Shown one piece after another: positions 33,092 through 44,116 of a stretch of 64,000 nucleotides of DNA. Position 1 is the stretch's first letter. Each line of letters opens with the position of its first letter. The notes below the pieces were generated by a model. It had not been told where the DNA came from and made no database searches. It saw only the letters and a list, made by a program, of their open reading frames with translations. Source of the DNA: Rusavskia elegans (taxonomy: Eukaryota; Ascomycota; Lecanoromycetes; Teloschistales; Teloschistaceae); contig SAUG01000002.1 in assembly GCA_011316305.1 (NCBI GenBank), forward strand, positions 434,001 through 498,000, written 5' to 3'. The position numbers were made by a program, and so were the translations under genes.

Positions 33092-35063
33092 GAATCTTCC
33101 GCGGCGCTCGACGACCTCAAGGAGGGCCGGGTCAGAACAGGAGAGGAAGGAGGACACTTCTTCGCTACACGCCAAACGAACGCTCTCTCGTCGACAGAAT
33201 GAATTAGGGGTAATAGATCGAGTTGAGAGAGAACGAAGAAAAGGTTCCAGAATAAATAGGAAAAGAAGCAGTAGAGCATTGTCATCGGTTCATAGTTTGC
33301 TGGCCATAGCATGGCTCTGCTGTGTCACATAGCTGATTGTGACACCAGGCAAACATGTCAGCCTGACCAGTAAGCCTACCTCTACCAAAACTGCTATCAG
33401 TACCTCTCTTCAAACAGGTCGCTCAAAACCAATACCATCTGACTGAGAGCTTTGCACCATATGAAAGACTTCGGGGAAGGAAAGATGTCGATCAAGGATG
33501 CAGCGACCCGGGTCCTCGGGGTGGTGTCCGCATGGTCCGGTTCGAATAGTGGTATACCTGAGGCTCGTCGGTGCATGTACCCGCCGGCGCCCAGCAGAAT
33601 AGAGTCCGCCGTTGGGATGGTATGCATCGACTGGTGACACGTAAAAACGTAGTGGCTATGCCATGCTCAACAACGAGAAGCAAACAATGTGGAAGGGCTG
33701 TTCATGAGGAACGATCCAATAGCGGATAGTCAACGGTCAACCCGAGAAGAACGCTTCATTTCAACGTTGCACGATCGTACAACGACGGTCTGATGGTACA
33801 GGTAGTAATGATCAGGACAAACATCTTGGAGGAACAGTACTCCGCACATCGTAGGGCTGAGACGTTGCACGTGACGCTTCTTGCGGCTTGATGTTACTGC
33901 TGCACACCGTAATCTACACCTCACCTCATCTCACCACCTCGATTGCTTGCCTCTTTCCTCCGTCCATACTTGGATGACACACCAGCATGTTTTGCTGATG
34001 AGAGACGTTACTTTCGTAGTATGTCCACTCTGAAGGGAGATACTGCTGATGGCGCTATGTCTAGAGACCTGACTGTGGGATGACTTCATTAGCTCTTCTT
34101 TTCCTGTACAACCTATGCTTGCTTTTGCCTGATACCACAATATTTGAAGCATATTCTTTCTATTGCTATCTACAATGGGATCAGTATCTCATGTCGACAT
34201 TCTGGAGATTGACCACGGCTTATTGTCCATTCATATTCCAGCCGTGTTGCTCATGTGCGAGCAACAGTCGATACTTCGGAGTGGGCTTTCGTTCTGATGA
34301 TTACTCCAATCTTGCTGTATATCCTCTTGTAATGGTTTATGTCAGGGATGTTTGTCAGAAGAATTAGCTGTGCGCTAGGAACTTAGAGGGACGACTCATC
34401 TGCTTCGGAAAGAGCATGCTCTGCCTAGTTCTGAAGCATCTTGGCATCGGCCTTACCAAAGAACGAACTTCTCGGCACAGTCTCTTCAATACACGGAGAA
34501 GCATCCTGCAAAGTGAAGAACCCGGAAGACTGGCAATCAGTAGAACACCCTGCCAGCGCCATCCAGGCTGGAGATTGATGACTTGGGTGGTCCTCACCTA
34601 ACGCTACCACAGGGTATGCCAAAAATGTTTGCTGAAGGTGCTTTGTCAACCCTTGGAGTTGTCATATTCTGCTGAATCTGCTTTTGCATTGCATGGCCGC
34701 AACTGAACCCTGCCGGTGTCTGCGAACCTTCTTGGCCTTCCGAAGGGGATCGTGTTGACACAAGGGCACATGAATTCAATTACATCTCTCTCGGACATCC
34801 GGGATTCTCTCCGTCAAGAGTCAACAAATGTGTTGACCTGCCACGGGCCATCTTTCACGGCTTCAAGATCACCAAATCCTCAGTACAAAGACCTCCAAGT
34901 AACCTCACTTGACCAAAATCCCCAACCACAAACAACTTTACATTCCTCATCTTCAACTCCTCACACTCTCCTTTCTGAGAAAACACTCCAACGAGACTTA
35001 TTTATCTTTCGTAGCCATATACCTGCTCTTCGAAGCTGCTTGCGTGGATCGAAAAAATCCAGG
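33092..35063. other. Long intergenic stretch, no gene seen
   Basis: About 2 kb contains no supported gene. A hydrophobic open frame at 34080-34367 (plus) lacks any other support. The last few hundred bases should be the promoter and leader of the Myb/SANT-like gene. Confidence 0.45.
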
Positions 35064-36493
35064 ATGTCTGACAGCCCTCATACTACCGCCCAGGCAGCCG
35101 TCGTCCAGCACAGCCCATCAGCCGCGAAGAACACCAGCGAGAACAGCGCTCCACCTAAGCTCGCCTCCAGCCCTTTCGGTGACGTCGATAATTCTTGGGT
35201 GATCATGACCACCGATGGGGGGAACGACACCGAACCTGAAGAAGAAATCCAGGAAGACGTCGTAAGTTGGGATGTTCTAGAGAGAGCTGCTTTATACAAG
35301 CTATTAACATTTCACTCAGGGTCTAGAAGAGAAGCCCAAGAAGAGCAGCAAGACTTCCCCCAAGAAACGTGCGGCCACCAATACTGGAGAAGAAGACACA
35401 TCTCCCAAGAAGAAGCGTGCCCCAGCCAAGAGCAAGGCTGCGACTAAACCCCCCAACGAAGCTACGGAAGCACTTGCCAACGACAAGAAACGGCGTTCTA
35501 ATCAGGCCAAACCTGCGAATACCGAAGACGAGGTAGCTGAGAACTCTGATCATGAGGCTGCGGAAAGCCAAGGTAGCGGTACAGAACGCCCCTCGACACC
35601 CGAGGCCCAGACAGTCAAGGAAGCGAAGGTCCCCAAAACTCCCAAGACACCGAAGTCACCAGAGGGCGACAACGTCGTCGAAGCGAATGATACCACACCA
35701 AAGCCCGCGAGGGCTAAAACTCACCCTGCTAAACCTAAAGCAGGGCCCAAGCAATCATCCCCCGTCAAGGGTAAGCGTGCTGGCGCGGAGAAGGTCGCTG
35801 AGAAGGTTGTATTGCCTACCAAATGGTCCGAGGCAAGCACAGCCGACAAGACGCTTGTCAGCATGAAGGAAGCAGGGAAACCTTGGAGCGAAATTCGAGC
35901 AAAATGGCTCGAGATGACAGGCCAGGATACCGCCTCCAGTACTTTGCCTAACCGATAGTACGTTTGTATTAGCGGTCATAGTACAAGGAGGCTGATATAT
36001 CGTGATAGCAAACGTCTCCAGGTCATTATGATGGAGCTGCAGGACGGAGAGGTAAGCTTATCTTTGTTTGTCCTGCTTATCTATCTGTGCTTCCTCCAAT
36101 GCCGATCATCTCTTTGCTAAGCAATCTCGCTCTTAATAGAAAGAAATCCTGATGGCTGCGAAGGAAGCGGTGGAGGCTAACCTGAAGAATTCGTTGTGGA
36201 CCCTTGTGTCCACAAAGATGGAGGAAATGGGTACTCGCAAGTACCCTTCGGACTTCCTGTATAAGGAATTCAAGAAGATGGAGGGCGCCGGCTCTACTGC
36301 TGCCAATCAGCATGGAGCTTACGCTCCGACTGCGCCCGTCGCGCCCAAGACCAAAGCCTCCGCATCTGCTAATGGCGATGTGAAGGCTGAGGAAGTTGAC
36401 GCCGAGGCTGGGGGGGATATTCTGTTGGCTGCTGCTACCGAGGCGATGGCCGGTGAATCCGAGGAGGGTGCAGAAGAGGAGGCGGCAGAATAG
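35064..36493 (+). CDS. Myb/SANT-like nuclear protein
   Basis: Four exons (35064-35261, 35320-35957, 36009-36051, 36140-36493) close to 410 aa. The first ~200 residues are disordered and rich in Lys, Pro and Ser (SPKKKRAPAKSKAATK; KVPKTPKTPKSPEG), with several nuclear-localisation-like patches. The conserved module begins LPTKWSEASTADKTLVSMKE and continues with GKPWSEIRAKWLEMTGQD, then STLPNRYKRLQ across the third exon. This is the fungal Myb/SANT-like fold, in which a tryptophan-spaced helix pair ends in T-L-P-N-R-Y. A C-terminal helical domain follows (LWTLVSTKMEEMGTRKYPSD), then an acidic tail. Expected to bind DNA or chromatin. The tiny third exon (43 nt) is needed to complete the motif. 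Confidence 0.8.
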
Positions 36494-37154
36494 TGGAGCA
36501 TCTAGGTCACGGTCTCGCAAAAATCGTACGTCGAAGGGCAAAGAGCTTCTCTGGCATGGTACGTGAAAAAGGGATGAATGTGATTAAGGGCGATATTTGA
36601 CGGGAGAAATTAGAGCGAACCGATGTTGTCACAGTTTGTTGGTGGACTTTGGATCCGCCGTAGCTGGTGATCTAGGTCACTGATAGAGGCTGAAATTGAT
36701 ATGCCATTGCCTTGATGTCGCATCTGGACTTGACCGCTATGTTCTTCGGTGTCTCCCTTCGCCATTCCTTCTTGCTAATTTAGAGAATTGTCGATTGAGG
36801 CAACGATTAAATGTGAGTACCAATGCTTCCTTTCATGATGCCCAGACCAATGTTACGTCCCTATCATCCTTTGCTGCTTTTTTTTAATTTATATATCATA
36901 AACGGCATCCTCACATTTCGGTGCACATCCCAACACATTACCGTATATTCCAGACCCAAAGACCCCCAAAAAGCAGGCCGCCCGCCCCAACATTAGCCAT
37001 GAGACGCTTACAGTCACCTTCTAGTCCCTCATCTACACCACACATCAGCCAATTACACCCTCATACTCTGTAAACCTCTCCTTCTCCATACGAACTCCCC
37101 ATCCCAGTAAATAGCCATAACATTCCCCCTCCACACCTCCGTCCCCATTCAGCC
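36494..37154. other. Convergent spacer
   Basis: Lies between convergent genes. A short T-rich tract occurs near 36880. No gene is seen. Confidence 0.5.
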
Positions 37155-37860
37155 TCAATCCTTCGGCGCAATAGGCAACACCTTCCCCGGCGGCGGTCCC
37201 GTCGCCTTGCCCGGCAACACCTTCTTCTTCTCCTCCACCTTCTTCTTCTCCTCGGCTTTCTTCTCCCCGACACCATCCACCACAGCAGCATTCTGCACCA
37301 CACTACTCCTCTCGCCGACGCCAATCACCTCCTTCAACCTCGCTTTCCGTTCACCCGCATCCATTTTCTTCGACCCATCCGTCGCATCGAGTTCTTTGAG
37401 GAGGTTCGTGACGTCGACAGATGACATGGTCCGGATATCGGTTTCTTTGCGCGGGAAGTTTTTGAGCGGTGTGTTGGTGTGGATGCTGTGCAGGGGGTGG
37501 AGATTTTGGTGGTGGGCGGAGGTGGTGGAGGGGGGGATGAGGGCGTTGAGATGGCGGGCGAGGGCGTTGTGTTCTCTTTTTGTTGTGGGTGTGTTAGTAT
37601 TCGTCCGCGCACGCTTGCTGGCGAATGGGATTGGTACGGAGGGAGAGGAGAGTTGGGGAAATGGGAAAAAGGTGGGCGTACGAAGCTTTCAATCGCGTAT
37701 CCAGATCCTCGCTCTTTCTCTCAAGCTCATGGATTTTCTTTTCGAAGGACTCGTTCTTGCCGGCTTGTTCTTTGTTTTTGGTCAGGAGGAGGGAGACTTT
37801 TTGCTCGAGGGCGCGGACGGCTTCTTCGGCTTTGTGGGCTTCGATGTAGGATTGAGACAT
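37155..37860 (-). CDS. Coiled-coil protein with Lys/Glu-rich tail, hypothetical
   Basis: Exons 37860-37682 and 37575-37155 join across a 106-nt intron (GTACGC...AAG, phase 2) to give 199 aa. The N-terminal exon is one long coiled coil (EEAVRALEQKVSLLLTKNKE; FEKKIHELERKSEDLDTRL). The second exon has a His/Pro-rich linker, then VDVTNLLKELDATDG, and a Lys/Glu-rich run (EKKAEEKKKVEEKKKV), ending in a Gly/Pro tail. No known domain is recognised. Compact coiled-coil proteins of this kind are usually parts of complexes; no partner can be named. Confidence 0.7.
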
Positions 37861-38352
37861 TTTGGGCGGGTGTTGCAGTGCGGGTTTGGATTAAATTGAT
37901 GGAAGAGGGTTAGGCGACACGGATTCTGGGAGTTGAGGGAGTAAAGAGACGGGTGGTGAGGGTCAATGGAACAGAGCAAGTTTTGGATTGTGTTGGTGGT
38001 GCTGGTTGGAGGCTGGGGTTGACGTCATGGCTAAATGATCTGATTCGATCATATCTCCGAGCGATAAGGTTGGATCGGAAGTATTGATGGGACACAGATG
38101 TACGGTTCGCCAGCTTGTGAGATGAGTGCTTGATAATTGTCTTACCATGCTGCGATCATCCCGATGTTGCAGGACGCGAGGATGCATATGGGGACGCCCG
38201 TGAGTAGCCTATTGTTGCCATGACTCACTGGGAGAGACGGATTACAAATCTAGTTGGCCGTTCTACGATTGATCGATTGAATGAAGAGCAGTATATGATT
38301 CCCGCTCCAGACCGTCTTGTGGAACAGACGTCTTGAATCTCCCCAGACAGAC
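37861..38352. other. Divergent promoter region
   Basis: Shared upstream region of the coiled-coil gene (minus) and the aminotransferase gene (plus). It contains a palindromic TGACGTCA site, listed separately. Confidence 0.5.
38030..38037. promoter_or_regulatory. CRE-type palindrome TGACGTCA
   Basis: A perfect 8-bp CRE palindrome lies 170 bp upstream of the coiled-coil gene start and about 315 bp upstream of the aminotransferase start. Such sites are bound by ATF/CREB-type bZIP factors in fungi. Its use here is untested and could serve either gene or neither. Confidence 0.4.
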
Positions 38353-39730
38353 ATGGCAATCAACGAAGAGACTGGACCCCCTTTCGGGCATGCAATGCGT
38401 TCTCATTTCCAATTCGACCCATCATACATCCCTTTGAACCACGGATCATTCGGCACGTATCCAAAGGTTGTCCGGGACCGCCTTCGCTACTTTCAAGATC
38501 TCAGTGAATCACGCCCCGATGACTTTTTCCGCTCGAAACTGGCAGGACTCCTGGACCCTGCTCGCGGTGCCATCGCTGAGTTTCTAGGCGTCGATGCGGG
38601 AGAGTGTGTTTTCCTACCCAATGCCACCACTGGGGTAAACACCGTTCTTCGCAGCTTGGTTTTCGAGAAGGGAGATGTGATTGTATACTTTTCAACCATC
38701 TATGGAGCTTGTGAGAAGACGGTGGACTATCTCAAAGAGACAACGCCAGTAGGGAGTGTGAAGATCCCACTCTCTTATCCGCTCGGCGACGATGAGGTCG
38801 TTACCAAATTGCAAGACAAGATGAAGGCACTCAAAGCCGAAGGCAGGCGAGCGAGGGTAGCAATCTTCGATACGGTGAGTAGCTTGCCTGGTGTGCGGGT
38901 ACCGTGGGAAAGGCTGGTCAAAGTTTGTCGGGAGGAAGGGGCTTTGAGTCTGGTGGACGGTGCGCATGGGATTGGCCACATTCGACTGGATCTCGGCCAA
39001 GTCCAGCCGGACTTCTTCGTCAGTAATTGTCACAAGTAAGGCAGCCCCTCTTGTTCTAAACACTGTCGTAGAAGCTTGACTGAGGGTCCGTAGATGGTTG
39101 TACGTTCCTCGAGGATGTGCACTGTTCTATGTGCCTGAAAAGAATCAGCATCTCATCCGGAGCTCGATCCCAACGTCTCATGGCTACGAGCCATACCCTG
39201 TGGAAGGACAGGAGCAAGTATTCAACCCATTCCCGGTTAATGAGAGAAGTTATTTCGTGAACCTATTTCAGTTCGTAGGAACGATGGACATTGGCCCGTA
39301 CCTGTGCATGGAAGAAGCACTCAAATTCCGACGAGAAAAGTGTGGTGGAGAAGAAGATATCATGGGATACTGTGAGCACATCTCGAACGAAGGAGGGAAG
39401 AAGGTGGCCGAGATACTGGGAACGGAAATCATGGAGAACGAAGACAAGACATTAACGAAATGCTGTTTAACGAATGTCAAACTACCATTGCAGATCGGAG
39501 AGGGATCTCGACAGATCAAACCGGCGGACGCCTTCGCAGCCTGCGTTTGGATGGCGCAGACTCTCATGACTGAACACAACATGTTCGCTCCACCGTTCTT
39601 CCATGCCGGCTTCCTGTGGATCAGGTTTAGCGGGCAGATCTATATCGAGATTGACGACTTCGTGGCTGCCGCTGGAGTGTACAAGGACTTGTGTAGCAGA
39701 GTAGAACAGGGTGAACACATCAAACGCTAG
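38353..39730 (+). CDS. PLP-dependent aminotransferase class V, Egt2/LolT-like
   Basis: Exons 38353-39035 and 39094-39730 (58-nt intron splitting the active-site Lys codon) encode 439 aa. The protein opens with IPLNHGSFGTYPKVV, the N-terminal signature of the isopenicillin-N-epimerase/cysteine-desulfurase-like fold. Next come LPNATTGVNTVLRSL, DGAHGIGHIRLDL (PLP-pyridine aspartate and His) and [20 protein letters not shown], where K228 would form the PLP aldimine. This matches fungal LolT (loline) and Egt2 (hercynylcysteine sulfoxide lyase, ergothioneine) proteins. In a fungus without a loline cluster, the Egt2 role is the likelier of the two, but I cannot separate them by sequence alone. It is cytosolic, as no targeting sequence is seen. 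Confidence 0.8.
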
Positions 39731-40508
39731 GGATCCGACATGACGGAATGATAGAAATCCGATCAATGGGAACGATCTTCGGATATGCACTCGTACGGTT
39801 ACCGACCGTGGAAGCAACACATTCCGAGAAGCTGTCGGGACGCTGGATGCAAGTGAAGCAGGTAGCATAGATAATAATAATACTGCAGTGGTCAATGGTG
39901 CCTTCTGGATGTTAGTGCGTTGACGAGACGGGACGAAAGGCAGAGATGACTTGTCCCTGCATTTAATGGTGGCAGACAAACCCGAGCGGGCCCTCGCTTG
40001 CATGACCACCATCGTGCCTAACCGCCACATGAACCCATCCACCTGAATATCGAGGCGGAAGGCAAGATGCAGATCGCCGTGGACACCCTCAGCCTCCGAT
40101 CGACCCATTCAGAAGATCAGCCACGCAGGGATCCGGTGACCGGGGCGGTAGGCGGCACTGAAGCTAATCCCGCTCCAGCTGTTCGATCCCTTCCTCAGTC
40201 CTCACTGCCAATACGAAGCTCGCTGCTGTCGAGTCATTCCCAAAGTCAATAAGGTACGGAGCAGGTGGCAAGCCAGTCGAGTCGTAAGATCGACTTGCTT
40301 GCTTGATAGGCAGACAGCTGCGCGCGGATTCTCTTTATTGACAATGCAGAGGAGTCACACAGTTGCCTTCACCCATATCCAGATTCATACATAACGCTCT
40401 CCAAGAGCGACTTTCAAACTCTATTTAGTTGCATAATCAAACAAATCCGAAAACAAAGTCAATCAATACACTAAACACTTCTGCCTGCCCTATTCAGCTC
40501 TGTCTCCG
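39731..40508. other. Intergenic stretch, no gene seen
   Basis: Holds the 3' flank of the aminotransferase gene and the promoter of the AAA ATPase gene. Nothing else is supported. Confidence 0.5.
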
Positions 40509-43500
40509 ATGACCACAGCACCACCGAACCAAAACCATCCACATCCCTCCCGTCCATCTGCTGGCTGGAAAACTTCCTCTGACAGCTCCAGTCATCCCGA
40601 TAATTCTTCTACACCTGCCTTCACCCCTGCCGGAACTCCTCCCCAAAATCCTAATCCTCCCTCCAACAACCATCTCCCCTACCTAGGCAACCTAGAGTCC
40701 CACACCATGGACGATTCCAAACCTGAAGCTTCCAGTACAAAAGAAGACGCCCAGCCCACCAGTCCCGAGAAGACTCCGCAAAGCGAAAGCAAAGTGAAAG
40801 ATGCCGGGGAAACCAAGATCAAAAGGGCTGCTTGCAAGAAACATCCCAAGGGCCACAAAGCTCCTAAAAAGTCCAAGAAGGAAGAGACGTCCAGCGAAAG
40901 CGAAAGCTCTTCGTCTTCTTCTAGTTCCAGTTCTGACGCTGAATCCAGTGCAAGTGAATCAGAAGAGTCAGAGGCGTCATCCTCTTCCTCAGACGAGGAT
41001 GCTGAAGCCGCGAGGAAACGAAGAATGAAGGCCAAGAAGGCTAAGAAGCTGAAAGAGCGGAGAAAAGCAAGATCAAGAAAACACAAGGAGACCACCGACG
41101 AGGAGTCGGATTCAGAGTCAAGCGACGAGACCGAACCGGAGGAGGACGCCAGGAAGAAGAAGTCCAAATCAAAGAAAAAGAGAAGATCAAAAAAGAGTAA
41201 GAAGGAGGCAGACGAGTCAGAGTCGGAAGATGAGGAGGACGACGATGATCTAGCCCGAGCGAAAGCCCAGCTCAGCTCTCTCGGCCTCCGAAGGCGAGCA
41301 GGGAGGCAGACCAGGAACAGCAGAGGGGGTCGATCCCAGATCGATGACAGAACCCTCAGGAAGGCTTTGAAGGCGAAGAAAGATAAAAGTAGCAGGAAGA
41401 AGAAGAGGTACGTGTCCGCTCTACCACTAATACATATTTTACCAAGAATATCCCCAAAAGTGTGCTGATACTCACTCGGCTCAGGGCCTCAAAGGTCGAT
41501 TTCGTCCGAGTTGATCAACTGTGGGACAGTTCAATACACAATTACAAGCTCACCGAGACCGCCGAAGATGCCGATGCCGACGAGTATGACCAATACGTCT
41601 TCACGGTACGCCGGAAGTTCGATTGGGAGAACAAGTACACCGACACTGTCGTCGACATCAAAAGCAAGCCGCTCAAGGAGGCTTTAACCCACGTCATGGG
41701 GGCTGTCAAAGGCGTTTCTTTCGCAGAGGAAACTCCGATCGTGGATCCAAACATGCTATTTCTTTACCTGGAGGAGCTACGGACACACATGAAGGAGTTG
41801 AAGTCCCAAAGCAAATCGGAGAAGAAGAAGAAGCTTCGAAAGGTAGCGGCCGTCAAGTTCGCGCACGTCAGAGTATTGATCAAATACCTCGACAAGGACT
41901 ACGCCGAAACCAAGAAGACCCTCTACCCCCTGTTGGAATCCAACACGATCACATTCGACCTCCTTTGGGCGCTCTTCAAAAGCAACGAGATTGCATACTG
42001 TCCAACCTACTCGAATCCGGATGAGCCAAGGGCTTTCAAGATCGAGTATGCTACTAAGGAAAGTTCCTTCATGAAAGGTACATGGTACAATATTGAAGGG
42101 CGTTACCTTGAATACGATGGCAAACAGTTCGGTATGGGCACGATGGAGGTTGAAGTCGAACAATTCAAAGGTCCCCGGAAGATCTCCAGCTTAGCATGCT
42201 ATCCTCTCAAATACCACAAAGACGCCGAATCACTGAAACTGAAGCTGGTAGAGCGAGGTAAGAAGTTCGTGGCACTCGAAGGGATGAATTATAGGTTCCA
42301 CAAGGGAATGGGATTTTACAAGAAGAAACGCCAAGTCATCAAGGTCAACATCAACGGTAGGGTCATGGTAGATCCTGCGATTCATCGGCGCATCAACCCC
42401 AACTACCCAATATCGACCGTCAAACCCAAGGATCCCGACATCTTGGATGGAGACGAAGATAGTGACGATGGCAGCTGCGGCTGTTGCGGCAGCTCAGACG
42501 AAGAAGATACCAAGCCCCGGGACCAACTCGAAGATGCTGACAAACCTCGCACGAAGATGAAGCTTGTCATGGACGAACACGAACGCCCACACATTGTCGA
42601 AGTTGAGCTCGACGAACAAGGCAACGAGGTTCAAAAAGAAGATATTGACCACCTCCCCAACAACCAAGACGGTACCTCCAAACGCGAATTCACGGAAGAG
42701 GAGCTTCTCATCGCCTCTCCCGTCGTCCTTGGCTTTGCCTTCAGCGAGAAACTCTGGCTTGAATTCACCGTCTCCGGCATCAACGAGATCGAATGGAACG
42801 AAGGCGCGTTCGACAGCTTGGTCTTACCAGACAGCCAAAAGTCCATCGTGAAAGCCCTCGTAGAGTCACACACCTTCAGCGCGAGCCGCAACATCGACGA
42901 CGTGATCCAAGGCAAAGGTCGCGGTCTTGTCGCCGTTCTCCATGGACCCCCTGGGACTGGTAAAACACTAACGGCAGAAGGCATAGCCGAACTCCTCAAA
43001 TGCCCACTCTACATGGTCTCCGCCGGCGAACTGGGCACCAACCCACGCGAACTCGAAGCCGAGCTGAACAAAATCCTGGACATCGCACACTCCTGGGGCG
43101 CCGTCCTTCTCCTCGACGAAGCGGACGTCTTCCTTGAAAAACGCACCATCCAAGATATCCACCGCAACGCGCTCGTCTCCATCTTCCTCCGCCTCCTCGA
43201 ATACTTCCAAGGCATCCTCTTCCTGACGACCAACCGCGTCGAAACCTTCGACGACGCGTTCCAATCGCGCATCCACGTCGCGCTCCGCTACGGCGAACTC
43301 ACCACCAAAGCCAAACGCAGCGTCTGGAAAATGTTCCTCGATAAAGTCGCCCAGAAAGATGGTGTCGAGACGGCGGTGTTCAAGGAAACGGATTATGATA
43401 AGTTGGCCCGTCATAATATGAACGGGAGGCAGATCAAGAATGCGGTGAGGACGGCGCAGGCGTTGGCGGTCAATGAGAAGAAGGCGTTAGATATGGGTCA

Positions 43501-43649
43501 TATTGCTAAGGTGCTGGATGTGGCGGAGACGTTTGAGAAGGATTTGAAGGGGGGGACCGGGTATGAGGGTATGTTGATCCGATGGTCCATTTTCAACCGG
43601 GGTTTGGATGCTGACATGAATCATAGATGCCATGCGGAGCTACACCTAG
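40509..43649 (+). CDS. AAA+ ATPase with DUF7025-like N domain and charged N-terminal extension
   Basis: Exons 40509-41407, 41485-43568 and 43627-43649 close to 1001 aa. The last exon supplies only the end DAMRSYT. Residues ~1-300 are disordered: Ser/Glu runs alternate with Lys/Arg runs, with many potential CK2 sites. Residues ~430-540 (LLWALFKSNEIAYCPTYSN onward) resemble the DUF7025 domain that precedes the ATPase in many fungal AAA proteins. A Cys cluster (GSCGCCGSSDEED) lies near residue 660. The AAA module has Walker A GPPGTGKT (~787), Walker B LLLDEADVF (~840), and TTNRVETFDDAFQSRIHVAL with sensor Asn and Arg finger. Family members are abundant in Pezizomycotina, with poorly known roles. 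The extension is unusually long and could direct nuclear or nucleolar location. Confidence 0.9.
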
Positions 43650-44116
43650 AAGTGGGCAGATGAGCGATTTGACGACGAAGTATTTTTCAGGCTGCCCAAA
43701 AAAGGCAAAATACCACGATAAGGAGGGATCTAGTACAGGGGGTTCCTTTTATCTTTTCTTTTCAACAGATCAGGCTTGCATGCATGGTTGGTATGCTGTT
43801 CATTTCGGCTTACATAGGATCATCTCTCCCCTCGGTCTATCGAACCCGTATATACGTTACACATTTCCTTGTCTTAGGCTACGATCTCCCATCAGGGCAA
43901 TATATCATAGGCATCTTGCTGCCGGAAAGCACAAACAGCGACTATAGAACCAAAAACTAGCTCATGCCCTGCTCGGGGGCCAAGGAGACGAAAATGCCAG
44001 GTTTTCGAGCATTCTACATGATTCGAAAAGTGAGACGTGAGACTTCTGTCATGTTTTTCGCTTGCTACACGAACCCAACTAGTCACTCGTTCCACTCCAA
44101 CATGCAATTCCCTACA
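43650..44116. other. Convergent spacer
   Basis: Lies between the AAA ATPase (plus) and GYF (minus) genes. No gene is seen. Confidence 0.5.

Noticed and set aside
34080..34367. Small membrane-protein-like open frame
   Set aside because: Hydrophobic but with no homology, no upstream signals and no conserved pattern.
43569..43663. Unspliced 3' end of the AAA ATPase
   Set aside because: Reading through gives an unrelated tail; splicing the GTATGT...TAG intron gives DAMRSYT, which fits the family ending better.
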